Origin: Sceloporus undulatus | Lineage: Eukaryota > Chordata > Lepidosauria > Squamata > Phrynosomatidae | Length of the DNA: 64,000 nt | Assembly (NCBI RefSeq): GCF_019175285.1 | Contig: NC_056530.1 | Span: 9,386,524 to 9,450,523 of the forward strand | Direction: 5' to 3' | Position numbers and translations under genes: made by a program | The notes under the pieces: generated by a model | Told to the model about the DNA's origin: nothing | What the model saw: only the letters and a program-made list of their open reading frames with translations | Database searches by the model: none | Part shown: in pieces, positions 52,542 to 63,900 of the stretch | Layout of the letters: every line of letters begins with the position of its first letter | Numbering within the stretch: position 1 is the first letter of the stretch

Positions 52542-53000
52542 AATCATGGAGTACATAGAGTCATAGAATACTAGAGTTTGAAGACAACCAAAGGCCAGTC
52601 AGTTCAACCCACTGCTGCCATGCAAGAATACTCCATCAAAGCACTACTGACAGATGGCAATCCATCTTCTGTTTAAAAACTCAAAATAAGAAGACTCCAC
52701 CACTCTCCAAAGCAGTGTCCACTGTTGAACACTTGTGCTATCGTCAGGAAGTTCTTCTCAAGGTTTAGGTGGAATCCCTTTTCCTGTAGCTTGAATCCAT
52801 TGCTCCATGTCCTAGTCTCTGGAGTAGCAGAAAACAAGCTTGCTCCATCCCCAACATGACCTCCTTTCAAATATTTAAATATGACTATCATGTCAACCTT
52901 CTCTTCCCCAGGCTAAACATGCCCAGCTCCCTAGGCTGCTCCTCACAGGTCTTGGTGGTTTCCAGACCTTTCACCATTTTGGTTGCCCTCCTCTGAGATG
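52542..53000 (-). mobile_element. CR1 LINE 3' fragment
   Basis: 'catggagtacatagagtcat' at the left to 'ccatttt-ggttgccctcct' at the right. Confidence 0.85.
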
Positions 53001-53884
53001 TACCATCCGTGGTTCCAGGGGTGTGCATGAGGGTCTTCCCTTGAATGGAAAGCTCCTCCAGATGATATCAGTCCCTCCAGAATGACAAAGAAACCACCTA
53101 TGCCAGGGCTAACAGTGCTCAACTAGACTTTCTCCAGCATGCATATGCCACAAGTATGACATGGCCAGATATAAGGTGACATGGGAAGCCCAACTAATAG
53201 GGAAAGAGAGATGGCCAACTCAGGCGCTAAATAATGGAGGACTATAAGTGACACCCCACCAGCACTTTCTCCCCTCTCCTATGTCAGAGTGAGGGTAGTG
53301 TTGTGTGTGCCATACAGGCCTAATCCCTCTTTTTAGCTTTAACTAACCTATATATATATCCCTATATCCTATATCCCTCCCCCCCTCACCATTCCCTTCT
53401 CCTTTTGTGTCATGTCTTGTTAGATTGTAAGCCTGAGGGCAGGGAACCGTCTATTATCCCCTCTGTTGTAAGCCGCCCAGATTCCCAGGGATTGGGCAGC
53501 ATATAAATAAATCCTATTATTATTATTATTATTATTATTAGGTGACTTGCTATTCAAGAATTGATTGGATGGGTCTACTCTAGTAGCTACTATCCAACAT
53601 GATGCTAACTACAGGTTGCCATCTCCCTAAGCTGCCTACAGTTTTGGCAAGTGGCTTCCATCTCCATTCAGTGGTCAGTCCACTCTTGGAGTTTAATCCA
53701 AATTTGAAGAAGTTGCATCCAAGCTGCTGAATCCTATCCCCCAAAAGAGGTTTAGCACGTCAGACATCTCCATCAAACAACAAAGCAATCATCTGAGTGG
53801 ATTCCCTGACTATCTATTGTAGACCCACCTGAGACCACTGCCATTTTCCTGCTCTCAGGACCAAAGGAGGATCCATATGGCAGG
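53001..53884. other. Unassigned stretch
   Basis: No gene seen. (ATT)n at 53514-53540. Confidence 0.35.
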
Positions 53885-54096
53885 TACCAGAAAAGAGTTC
53901 CCACCTAAATGTTAATAACATCTTCCTGATGGAAAGGACTTTTCAGCAATGGAATGTGCCTTGGTGGCTGGTGGCCTGTCCTTCTTTAGAGGTCTTTAAA
54001 GAGATGGTGGATGGTCATCTCATCAATTGTTTATTCCTGCATAACAGAGGTTAGACTACATGGCCCTTGAGGTCTCTTTCATCACCATGATGCTAT
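53885..54096 (+). mobile_element. CR1 LINE 3' fragment, diverged
   Basis: 'gcaatggaatgtgccttggt' to 'tggcccttgaggtctctttc'. Confidence 0.7.
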
Positions 54097-55320
54097 GTGT
54101 CATGGACTGCCCTGGGCCTGAGTTAGAGGCACAGTCAGAAGACTCAGTCCCTGGAGACATGGAGGAGGCTGAGACAGGAGTAGATCTGAGGCTGCCTGGA
54201 TCTGGAGTTCCAGTGGAGGCTCAGGAAGCAGAGGGAGAAACAGACTCTATGAACTCTAGGCTGCAAGTGCTAGGACCCCTGAAATGAAGACAGGTCAAGG
54301 AGTCTTTGACACATTCTTCCAGGCTAGAAGCCAAGAGGAGAGCTAATAGGTTTCATCTGAGAAAACATCTAACCCAACATTACAGACTGATCGCTCCAGA
54401 CAGGAGTAAATCTTAGGAATTCTCGGACTTTAGGTCCACTTGGTATAAGTGTATAGGATTTTGTGTCAACACATTTTGTCCACTCCAGTTTTGTGGTTCA
54501 TGCTGTTTACAGGAGTGGGCAAATCTGTTTATCAAGTGGAGTGCAAATTCAAGGTCAGGTGAAGTCATCTGGCATTGTCAGAATCATTAACTGTGTGGAG
54601 CTACATAGCACCAAAACAACTCAATATTTCTCCTTTAAACACAGTCCTGCAACTGCCTCCGGGGCTGTTGGAAGGGTTACCCTGTCATTATACAAGTAAA
54701 ACTTGATTGCTAACCCTACAAATAATAATGATAACTATAAAAACAAATCAGAATTCTTGCCTGATGAGACACGATTCTGAGTCAACAGCATGAACCGGAC
54801 GTTTGTGCGTGGGACTGACCGGTCACAGCCATAAGGCATGGGATGTGCCCCATAATTTTATAATTCAATATAATTCAAAGGCTTGTTCTAATTGATCCAT
54901 TGATTTTGTCATAAGATATAGTCATCTTATATGGCCCTTAATGTCGTGCATTAAAACAAAATTATTCTGCTACGGAGTGCCGATTTTGCTTCCCATGAAA
55001 GGACAAAAAGTTTCATGTCGATTAAGGGAAACTGATTTTATGGGAGGTTGGGACTAACTGTTTTGCTGATTTTTCACACTTGGGGATTTTTGTATACATG
55101 AAAGGTTCATTTTCACACGCACGCACGCACGCACGCGCACACACACACACATGCACACACACACATTTTGGGTGTGTGCAACAATATTTTGCACATTTTT
55201 ATGTATGCGGAAAGCAGTTGCCACAATCCTCTAGTCTTGACCAGAGTAAACCCATTCAGTCAGTGAGATATATTTATGTGTTGAATCATTATTCAACAAT
55301 TGATTCAGTGGGTCTGCTCT
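54097..55320. other. Unassigned stretch with (CA/CG)n
   Basis: No gene recognised; one 75-codon Glu/Gly-rich frame at 54060-54287 has no context. A (CACG/CA)n run is at 55116-55165. Confidence 0.35.
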
Positions 55321-55328
55321 AATTTTAA

Positions 55329-55329
<1 letters not shown>

Positions 55330-55385
<56 letters not shown>
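55330..55385. repeat. (AAT)n microsatellite
   Basis: About 18 units. Confidence 0.95.
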
Positions 55386-55734
55386 TTGAGGCAGCTTACA
55401 ATAGTGATAAAATACATACAATATAAAATTTAATCTCATTATCACCTCCCTCCAAAAAAAATCATAATAATTATTATATAACAATAATAATTAAAACATT
55501 AAGACAGTCAGAGACAAGGGAATGGGTGTAATGAGTATTCGGTATGATAACTATATCAGCGGATGACATAGTGCTTTTCTTATCCAAGCACTAAAAATTC
55601 TAATAACTGACAGAAGACTAATATTGGTTGTCTACGTTTATAAAAAAATGAAAAGGAAAGGAGGGAAGAGAAGGAAGGCTGCCTGGAATCCTGTTGGTGA
55701 CATACGTGTGTGTATAAATCCCCCTGCGCATGCG

Positions 55735-56100
55735 GCTGTACATGTTTAGTTAGTGCGCGACAGACATGTTCAGCTCATTCTTGCATAAGTGGACGTCCAC
55801 GAGTGCAACCTTTTCACATAGTCTTAAACATTACTGTTAGTTTCAATATGCGAACTCATTGGATCAATTGAATTTACCTATGTGTTGACTTGCTATTTAG
55901 GAACAGAGTCAATGTGGCTGGACATGTTTAGCCATTGTGCGACAGACATGTTCAGCTCGTTCTTGCGTAAGCAGAGGTCCACAAGTGTAACCTTTTCACA
56001 TGGGCTTAGATGCTATTGTTAGTCCCAACTGGTGTGGAGTCATTGGATCAGTTGACCTTACCTATGTGTTGACTTGCTATACAGGAATTAATTCAATGGG
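55735..56100 (+). repeat. Tandem duplication, period about 182 bases
   Basis: Two copies: 'catgtttag' at 55741 and 55923, 'gcgacagacatgttcagctc' in both, each ending 'cctatgtgttgacttgctat'. Similarity is high but not perfect. Confidence 0.85.
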
Positions 56101-56806
56101 CCTATTTTATTTTGGGATTGCCTGACGGGGTTCCAGCCGTGAAGGTATCCATTCATAGATGTTGAATAACTATTGGTCATTGGTCTCCAGCAAATGCCAC
56201 TTACTTTGCTAGGATTGCAGAAACAGCCACTGTGCATCCCCCCATTGCAAAATAAGGGAATAAGCAGGTCCATTGGTAGATTCACAATTGGTTGTGCAAT
56301 GCAAGTATTGAGAAGAAGAGTGGTATAGCATATGCACCATACACATATATGACTATTTACATAGCACCACTCTACACTAGAAGGACATAGGACATTTTGT
56401 GACATGATATTTCCTGAGTTGTATAATATGGGTTTGGGTGAACACAACAACAGCAACGACAACAATGAAAGTGGTAATAACAATGTTAATAATTCTAGTA
56501 ATTCTAATACTGTAATCCATAACTACTACTCAGCCATGGAGATTTCGATGTAAGGAAGCATTACAAATTCAAACTTATTGCAATTGCCTTTTGGGCAGGT
56601 TTCAAAATTGCAGGGTTAGCTAAAAATAAATGCAATGTTCTACAGTTAATGAAAAAAATAATATTCTGTTTAATAGGTTGCATTGAATGAAGAAATGGGA
56701 CTGGGAGGCTGTTTCAGCAGAAAGAACCATGCCTGTATGGTTAATGAACAATGTACCATTTTAAAAATCAATGTCTCACTTCCCAGGGACAGGTTGCGCA
56801 GAACAG
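56101..56806. other. Upstream flank of the 95-residue EDC gene
   Basis: No gene or repeat recognised. It is the likely 5' regulatory region of the plus-strand gene whose TATA box is at 56807. Confidence 0.35.
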
Positions 56807-56886
56807 TATAAATAAGGTCCATCAATCCATAGCTTTTCATTCATCCAACTTGAGGCCATCTCCGCTGGTTCTTGCTGTTGGTCAAG
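56807..56886 (+). promoter_or_regulatory. TATA box and non-coding exon 1 of the 95-residue EDC gene
   Basis: TATAAATA at 56807-56814, start expected near 56837, exon 1 ends 'gctgttggtcaag' at 56886 before GTAAGC. Confidence 0.8.
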
Positions 56887-57224
56887 GTAAGCTGCACAAT
56901 TTGTTTGTGTGTGCATATATCTTTATACACCTAGATACTATATTTAATCTTCATGATGAAGGGTATTTCTTTCATGTCCTATTTGAAACCATGTATCATT
57001 GTGTACATGTATAAAAGTGTTGCACAGTTATTAGAGATATACGATTACTAATAATATAAAGCATGCGCTTCAAACGTGCTGATAGCGCTGAAGTTCTTTG
57101 TTGAAAACACAACTGACATCACAAAATAAAAATGGATGCCGTTACAAGTGAAGGATTGAAATACTATTTGGAGCCGTCTGTTTATTTTCCTCCTTCCAAG
57201 AACGGCAGCGTTATTTGGCTTTCT

Positions 57225-57415
57225 TGAAATATACACCTTAGTGATACAAATCCTGGGGTTTGTTGTTTGGGCCAGCACCAAAGCACTCTTGACAGGCCAG
57301 GCTGCATCCCTAACCAAATGACAAATCCCATGATTCTGTAGGATAGAGTCATGGCAGTAAAAGTGGTGTCAAAGTGCTTTAAAATCGGCAATGTGGATAA
57401 ATGCCAAATACTGCA
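57225..57415. mobile_element. Palindromic MITE (649 family), worn
   Basis: 'ggggtttgttgtttgggcca' centre and 'ggcagtaaaagtggtgtcaa' right half. Confidence 0.6.
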
Positions 57416-57527
57416 TTCAAAATACTGCACCACACTGACTCTAAATACATTTCTGATTTATGGTGAACTTATCCTAGAGCTTTCCTGACAAGATTTCTTC
57501 CAAAGACTTGGCAGTTGTCTTAGGGAA

Positions 57528-57930
57528 TGCCTTAGGGAGCTGGGAATGTTTAGCCTGGAGAAGAAGAGGTTAAGAGGTAATATGATAGCCCTGTTTAAGT
57601 ATTTGAAGGGATGTCATATTGAGGAGGGAGCAAGCTTGTTTTCTGCTGCTCCAGAGAACAGGACCCAGAACAATGGATGCAAGCACCAGGAAAAGAGATT
57701 CCAGCTCAACATTAGGTGGACCTTCCTGACAGTAAGGGCTGTTCGACAGTGGAACACACTCCTTCCTTGGAGTGTAGTGGAGTCTCCTTCCTTGGAGGTC
57801 TTTCAACAGAGGCTAGATGGCCATCTGTCGGGGATGGTTTGATGGAGGGTTTCTGCATGGCAGTATAGGGTTGGACTCGACGGCCCATGAGGTCACTTCC
57901 AAATCTATGATTCTATGATTCCTTTTAGGA
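57528..57930 (+). mobile_element. CR1 LINE 3' fragment in intron
   Basis: It retains the ORF end (FQLNIRWTFLTVRAVRQW) and a 'tctatgattctatgattc' tail. Confidence 0.85.
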
Positions 57931-58049
57931 TGAAAGACTGTGACTTTCCCAAGTGGATTTCCATGGTGGAGTCAGTCCTTCAGGGTTTCCAAACATGTAG
58001 CTGCCCTTTTTAGCCTCAGATCATTCCATGGTGATCACACACTGTGGCA

Positions 58050-58305
58050 GCAATCCACTCCCACAGGGAGCAAAGGGGGCTTCTTTTTGCTTTCCGGAAG
58101 GGGCGCCATAGGTGCGCTTGCACTCCATGATGATGTTACTTGTACGCAGCGCCGTTTAGGCACGGTGCATGATGAGTGCCACCATGGCGCATGGCGTATG
58201 GATGGGCACCATAATGGTGCCCTGGCAGTGAAAATAGGGCTTCGAGCATCTGGATGCTCAGCCCTAGTTCGCGTACAGGCCGGCACTTTACAGCCCCATA
58301 GTAAG
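58050..58305. mobile_element. MITE of the 'ATACAGACC' family, GC-rich
   Basis: 'gcatggcgtatggatgggca' and 'ggcaccataatggtgccct' inverted blocks. Confidence 0.45.
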
Positions 58306-58496
58306 TAAGAAAGGTGAGGATGAAGGGGAAGAGTGGAAGGTGGAAAGAGGAACTGGTGTATTTTCAAAGCAGCTGAGAAAATGGGACAACAGAGAATTAA
58401 TCCAGAACTACCTCGCCATTTTGTACTCTTTAAGTAACCCTGCCAGACGTGTTCCTCTGCTTTGTGTCTTTCCAGGTTTGCCTTTGTTGAACAAAG

Positions 58497-58784
58497 ATGG
58501 GCTGCTGCAGTAACAACAACAGTAACAGCAGCAGCAGCTGCTGCTGCTGCTGCAGACGTGAACCTGAGACGTCCCCTGTCATCTATTATGTTGTTCCCTG
58601 GTACGGAGGCCATTCCTATTGCCAACGTTGGTGTGGCCCCCTCCAAAGCTGCTATGCACCCATTCAGATGTACAGCCCTCCCGTTCAGTCATGCTGCCAG
58701 TCCCTGCAACCCTGTGCCCCACCGGGGAAAGCCAAGGAATGTGTTCCTCTTCAGCTGAGCAATGCTTCCGCCAAGAGTTGTTAA
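58497..58784 (+). CDS. Cysteine-, serine- and tyrosine-rich EDC protein, 95 residues
   Basis: A simple-EDC protein. It starts MGCCSNNNSNSSSSCCCCC, followed by RREPETSP, an aromatic stretch (VIYYVVPWYGGHSYC), then QRWCGPLQSCYAPIQMY, SPPVQSCCQSLQPCAPPGK and an end SNASAKSC. 15 Cys. Unlike the repeat proteins it has a Trp/Tyr-rich centre, which suggests a partly folded or sheet-forming segment (inference). The AGC/CAG/TGC codon run in the N-terminal Ser/Cys tract is a possible slippage site. The Met is 21 bases past the acceptor. Poly(A) signal AATAAA is at 59256. It is convergent with the 79-residue gene at 62927, which also starts MGCC. Open frames on the minus strand here are shadows. Confidence 0.88.
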   Translation: MGCCSNNNSNSSSSCCCCCRREPETSPVIYYVVPWYGGHSYCQRWCGPLQSCYAPIQMYSPPVQSCCQSLQPCAPPGKAKECVPLQLSNASAKSC

Positions 58785-59261
58785 CCAAATCCCTGTCGAT
58801 ACGAAACCCAGGCTGGAATCCTTTCGGTTAGTCGCCAATAGAGCAGAGCCATTGAGTCGATTGTTGTGTGGTACGTCAGCACACGCTAAAATCCATTTTG
58901 GTCAATGGCTCTCCTTTAATCGGGACTAAGAACAGGATGATGGTCCCAGTCTCCAGATGGTTAGAGCAACGGCTGGACTAATGGCATCAACCAACACTAG
59001 AGAAATGAAGACTTGCTGATTTAATGTCTCTCTTTATCCGTCAAACGGGGAAACAGAGACCTTCTTCCATCCTCCTTTACTAAACTTCTCTTCTTGCCTT
59101 TACTAGAAGCAGCACCATCCTACTGTTATGCTGCATTCAGGAGCCAAAATATATCCGTTGAGTTGTGCTCTTGATTTACTTCGAATTAAGTAGGCCACAT
59201 TCTTACGCTCCTCTTTCTTTTTTACTTTCTGCCTCCTCTTAAATCATCATAATGCAATAAA
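58785..59261 (+). other. 3' UTR of the 95-residue EDC gene
   Basis: About 475 bases, no repeats recognised, AATAAA at 59256-59261. Confidence 0.7.
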
Positions 59262-59345
59262 ACATAGCAATTATGCTGCATCCTGAGTTTTGGAGGACAG
59301 GTACTCTTTTTGGTGTGGTTTTGCTTCTCCTTGCTGAAGTAAAGT

Positions 59346-59742
59346 ACCGTATATACTCATGTATAAGTCTAGAAATTCAGCTCAACAAATTGATCCCAAA
59401 AACATGAGTCAATGTAAATACCGTATCTTAACTCTTATTTAAAAGAAGGAAACATACCCTGGTGAAAAGCAAGAGTGTAAGCTGTCTTGAAAGCACTGAC
59501 CCCGCTCTATTTTCTCATCCATCCAGCCTTTAGTGTGAGCACAAACAGTTACGTCTGCTGGAATTTTATCAGTTCTTTGGCATTGTTTTCCTTCGCTTCA
59601 TCCTTTACATCATTTATCAGATGCCCCTAAGTTTTACTCTTGACTTATCCACAGGTCATCTCACAATCCATCATTTTGGTCCCAAAACCTGCCCTCGACT
59701 TATACATGAGGTTGACTTGTAGTCAAGTATACATGGTATATT
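59346..59742. mobile_element. MITE with 'ACCGTATATACTCATGTATA' ends, copy 2
   Basis: The whole length aligns with the copy at 26582-26993, including 'ctggtgaaaagcaagagtgt' and 'ccctcgacttatacatgagg'. Confidence 0.75.
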
Positions 59743-59892
59743 TCTCAGGTGCACAAAGGAGAGCCGGCCTATTGCTGAATGAAGAATGCCACTCTTTCTG
59801 ATTTTGGTGGCTGAGTGTCTATGAGTTTGGAAGGAAACCAAGATCTCCCATGAAAAGGACATCATTTTACATATGAGATTCCCGTGTTTGTT

Positions 59893-60110
59893 ACAGTATG
59901 CACTCTAGTCATTTCTGACTTATGACCACCCTCAGGTGAATCTATCAGAGGGTTTCCCTGGCGAGAGTTGTTTGGGGATTGTGTGACTTTGCTTTCCTCT
60001 GAGAGAGTGTGACTTGCCCAAGATCACCCAGTGGGTTTCCATGACTGAGCAGGGATTCAAACGCCGATCTCCAGAGTTCAGTGTTCAAACCACTACACCA
60101 CACTGCCCCT
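59893..60110 (-). mobile_element. Sauria-type tRNA SINE
   Basis: Minus strand: tail at the left ('tagtcatttctgacttatga'), then 'agtgtgacttgcccaagatc', head at the right ('caaaccactacaccacactg'). Confidence 0.85.
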
Positions 60111-60165
60111 AGCTATTTAGAAATTTTGGCATTTTTTAATAAAATGGCTGGCATGTCGTATCTCA

Positions 60166-60480
60166 GGCAGGATACAGACCACCCAAAAATGGCAGTCTCC
60201 CGCCGCCCTGGTTTGCTGTGCGAGGGAGCTGCAGAGGACAAACTGCGCAGCTCCCTTAAGTAGCAAAAAGAACCCATCAAAAACAGGTCCTTTTTGCGGC
60301 ATCACAAGGGCACCGAGACATGCGGATGCTAGGCATCCGCCATGTCAAAATGGTTGCGCCCATATGTACAGGGCGCTGCCATTTTGACGCCCTCATCATT
60401 TGCGAGGGGCATCTGAAAGCGCTGCCCCTCACACGTCATGATGGCGCCCCATAGGGCCCATCTATCCAGTGCCTCAGTTA
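60166..60480. mobile_element. MITE of the 'ATACAGACC' family
   Basis: 'ggatacagaccacccaaaaa' to 'tagggcccatctatcca'. Aligns with 44072-44432. Confidence 0.65.
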
Positions 60481-60810
60481 CAGATTCATCACCTAGAGCT
60501 GCACGTCGATAAGTGTATATGGTAGCCCTACATATTGTGGCAGTGTTGCCACAATCATACCTGCCCTTCTAAATCTACGTTACCAGTGAGACTGGGCCAT
60601 GGGTGGGGTCAAGATAGGAGTCCTCCTTTGCTCACTGCCAGGGAGTAGAAACTTTGTCCACCTGTGAATCGAGCCGAATAGACCTCCTTTTCTCAGTGTG
60701 GCCGATGCCAAGAACCATGCCATCTTCCTTCTCTGAGTAGTGCATAGAAAGAGGATGACTGGTTTTCAGAGCTGCCGCCGTCACTTTATTGCAGGCAGGA
60801 GCTCCACGTA
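60481..60810. other. Unassigned stretch
   Basis: About 330 bases, no gene or repeat recognised. Confidence 0.3.
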
Positions 60811-60814
60811 AAGC

Positions 60815-60998
60815 CTATCACCTCAACATTAGGAAGAACGTCCTGACAGTAAGAGCTGTTCGACAGCAGAATATGCTGCCTTGGAGTGTGGTGGACTCTC
60901 CTTCTTTGGAGGTTTTCAAACAGAGGTTGGATGAGCATCTGTTGGGAGTGCTTTGATGGTGTCTTCCTCAAGGATCTCTTCCAAATCTGATTCTCGGG
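60815..60998 (+). mobile_element. CR1 LINE 3' fragment
   Basis: 'cctcaacattaggaagaacg' to 'ggatctcttccaaatctgat'. Confidence 0.75.
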
Positions 60999-61117
60999 TT
61001 CTACCCAGTGCGTCACTACTTCTGCTGAGGACAGAAACAGATGCTCAGATGTGTGATCCTCAAGAAGTTGAGGTGCCCATTTCACTCTCCGAAGGAGCAG
61101 CTGTGCACTGGTTAAGC

Positions 61118-61354
61118 CTGTGGTGGCAAACCTATGGCACACGATGCCATTTTTGAGGGCACGTGGAGGGCAGGGAAGATGAGGAACCAGTGTGCAGCTG
61201 TTCCTATGGTGGAAGACCCACCCCAGAAGAGAAAAGTCTAGCCCCCCAAATGTCCTGTTCCCCTGGAAGTCCCACCCCTCTGCACCACGTGACACCTGGT
61301 GCAGGAAAACCTTTGAGTTTGGACACTCAGTCTCTAAAAGGTTTGCCATCACTG
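61118..61354. mobile_element. hAT MITE
   Basis: 'ctgtggtggcaaacctatgg' to inverted 'aaaggtttgccatcactg'. Flanks GGTTAAGC (61110-61117) and GGCTAGGC (61355-61362) share 6 of 8 bases. Confidence 0.7.
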
Positions 61355-61362
61355 GGCTAGGC

Positions 61363-61909
61363 TCTACATGGCACTCCTGCCAATGGGGAAGTTTTGATGG
61401 CTCTAAAAACAGGTCCTGCCATTCAATCAACTAGAAGAGGGGCATTCTACTCCTTTTTGTTGATCTCATGGGCACCCAGTTCTGATTTCCGCTGAAGCGA
61501 CAGTACAAGCCAGGCTTTTGGAGGGAGCTACCTGACCAGTGAGACTGCAGCGGTGGTGACATAACCCCAGGACAAGGGCACAGGGCAGTGGGGATGATGT
61601 GATGTCAGCGAAGCTAGACCATGTGCACAACAGCAAAGCATTACGCTGGATTTAGCCTATTGCATGTGGCTGCTGTTATAGTCAGCCTGGAGCCAGTCCA
61701 GGGCATAATGCTCTAGACTGGCCCCAGATTAAGTGGTCAGTAGAAATACACCCTAGGATTCTCCTTGACAGGATTATCTGACTTGCAAGAAACTCGTTTT
61801 TAAAACACATTTCCCAAATCATTTTGAATATTCTTTCCATTCTTTCCTCAGACAAAGTTGGAAAGTAAAGATTCTCATAATTCCTCTGTAAATTGATGAA
61901 AGATGGTGC
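61363..61909. other. Unassigned stretch
   Basis: About 550 bases, no gene or repeat recognised. Confidence 0.3.
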
Positions 61910-61911
61910 AT

Positions 61912-62160
61912 TAGGCCCTTGGTATCTATTGGGGCTTGGTTCCAGGACCACTCGTGGATGCTAAAATCCATGGATGTTCAAGTCCCATTAAATACAATGG
62001 CATAGTAAGATGCTGCCCCTTATATAAAATGGCAAAATCTTAAATAAAATGGCATAACTCAAGGTTTGCTTTGGGAATTTATATTATTTTTGAATATTTT
62101 TAGGCTGTGGATGGTTAATACCATGGATAAAAAATCCATGGATACAAAGGACCAACTGTA
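61912..62160. mobile_element. Tigger-like MITE
   Basis: 'ttggtatctattggggcttg' to 'ccatggatacaaaggaccaa', similar to vertebrate Tigger-type ends with the 'tggatgctaaaatccatgga' motif. Confidence 0.6.
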
Positions 62161-62810
62161 CTTGATCTCTACTCCCAGGAGACTGAGCACTGACAGCTCA
62201 GTCTTGGGAAAGAGACAAAAGAGAGAATGCTCTGTCTCTCCACTTGCATAATGGATTTGTGGTGACTTGCACCTTTCATGAATCAAGAGCTGGAATTTCC
62301 AGTTTTCCAAGCCGTGCCTTTCATGCCTTTGGGGCAGTTGGTTAAGACCTCTTTAGTGTCTTTGGATTCAATGTGTGGCGACCCAATTAATTTGGGGAAT
62401 CTCTCCTAGCCACTAATCCCAAATTAACAATGCGCCACTAAATCTCCATGAAAACAATACAAACCATCCGCACATTAGGCTCATTTATAAGCAAGGGAAA
62501 CACAGCGATGTCTGAATACCAAGACGCATTGCTCAAAGGGTGTCTTAGGGTGCATCTACGCTGTACTCTGATGCCACTTTGTGAATTTTAACCTTTTAAA
62601 AAAATTCTTGTAAGCCATTTTTTTTAGTTTCCAGATGGAGAAAAAGTGGGATAGAAACAATCTGAATACCACTTGTAATAATATAATTTAGAAAAGGGAC
62701 AGGTCAGTACAGGTAAGAATGTAGTACATGCAAATGAATGGACACCACAAACACCTCAGGTGGAAGTGGCACCCAGAGAATAAACTGTCCTTAAAGATAA
62801 ATAGTCACAG
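62161..62810. other. Downstream flank of the 79-residue gene
   Basis: No gene recognised. Confidence 0.3.
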
Positions 62811-62815
62811 TTTGA

Positions 62816-62821
62816 TTTATG
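62816..62821 (-). promoter_or_regulatory. Possible poly(A) signal of the 79-residue EDC gene
   Basis: CATAAA variant on the minus strand, 106 bases past the stop. No canonical AATAAA was found nearby. Confidence 0.3.
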
Positions 62822-62926
62822 TGCTTTCCGCTGAGATTCTTTGCATTGAAAATGTTGGGAGCTGGAGTAGTTGAGTCTTCATCCCCACGGTTGTTGGAAT
62901 GAATGCAAATCCAGAGATTTGGCTGA

Positions 62927-63166
62927 CTAGCCTTTGGCTGGGTAAGCACAAGCTGGGCTCTGTTGCTGGGGTGATTGGCATTCTTCAGATTCGCATTGTC
63001 CTCCCTTCTGATGACCAGAGGATCCGCCTTTAGCGCCGCCTTTAGCACCACCTTTAGCTCCACCGCCATACTGCGATGGCCTCTGCACACAGATATCCTG
63101 TCCGTGGGTTTCGTAAGAGGAGTTGTCGCTGTGACGGCGGGAGCATCTTCCACAGCAGCATCCCAT
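62927..63166 (-). CDS. Glycine-, lysine- and cysteine-containing EDC protein, 79 residues
   Basis: A simple-EDC protein. It starts MGCCCGRCSRRHSDNSSYE, then THGQDICVQRPSQY, then a GGGAKGGAKGGAKGGSSG repeat at about residues 38-52, and a Gln/Ser/Cys end (QCESEECQSPQQQSP) closing AYPAKG. Eight Cys. Three clean GGAK units with interspersed Lys, and several Gln, make it a plausible transglutaminase substrate of loricrin-like character (inference; it is far shorter than loricrin). The Met is 20 bases past acceptor 'cttccttttcag' (63187-63188). Upstream codons in the longer open frame are intronic. No first exon was found before the right edge, so it probably lies outside the window. Unlike most neighbours it does not end in Cys. 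Confidence 0.82.
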   Translation of the reverse strand: MGCCCGRCSRRHSDNSSYETHGQDICVQRPSQYGGGAKGGAKGGAKGGSSGHQKGGQCESEECQSPQQQSPACAYPAKG

Positions 63167-63349
63167 TATTGACAGCTGAAGTGTTGCTGAAAAGGAAGAA
63201 GGTGATTTTGAGTGAATGGGTGGTCCATACATAATGACCCAAGATTCCCTCCATATCCCCCCCTTGCAATTTTCCTTGTTTTTAAAAAAGTAGAATAATA
63301 CATTGACTGGAATTAAATTGGTGCAATATGCACACCTTTGCTGCCAACC

Positions 63350-63900
63350 GCTGTCAGATCAACATCAACTTATGGTGACCCCATGAATGAAAGATCTCCA
63401 AGGATGCATCCACACTGCAGAAGTGCCATAGTTTGATGCCACTTGGACTGCCAAAGCTCAATGCTATGGACTCTTGGGAAGAAGTGACATAGTTTGACAC
63501 CACTTCAACTTCTATCAGATCAACTTCAACTTATGGTCACCCCATGAATGAAAGATCTCCAAAGATGCATTCACACTGCAGAAGTGACATGGTTTGACAC
63601 CGCTTTAACTGCCAAGGCTCAATGTTATGGACTCTTGGGAAGAAGTGACACAGTTTGACACCACTTGGACTTCCAAGGCTCAATGCTATGGACTCTTGGG
63701 AAGAAGTGACATAGTCTGACACCACTTGAACCGCCAAGGCTCATTGCTATGGACTCATGGGATTTGTAGCTGGTTGTGGCACCAGCGCTCTCTGATACAG
63801 AAGGCTAAATATCTTTTAAAACAAACAACCCTATGAAGCTCAGAAGTCCATAGCATTGATCCATGTCAGTTAAAATGGTGTCAAACTTATACATGAAAAT
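63350..63900. repeat. MITE-derived tandem array
   Basis: A copy of the 649-family MITE in which a 62-base piece ('tagtttgacaccacttgaac' to 'ctatggactcttgggaag') is repeated (about 63581, 63643, 63705) and a 160-base block is doubled (63350 and 63510, both with 'gaccccatgaatgaaagatc' or one-base variant). Confidence 0.75.

Larger units (their letters stand above)
56887..58475 (+). other. Intron of the 95-residue EDC gene
   Basis: 1.6 kb, acceptor 'tgtgtctttccag' ends at 58475. It holds a MITE (57225-57415), a Sauria SINE piece (57433-57515), a CR1 copy (57528-57930) and a MITE (58050-58305). Confidence 0.85.

Noticed and set aside
54060-54287. Glu/Gly-rich 75-codon frame as a gene
   Set aside because: It begins in a CR1 tail and has no promoter or splice signs; possibly part of an unrecognised repeat.
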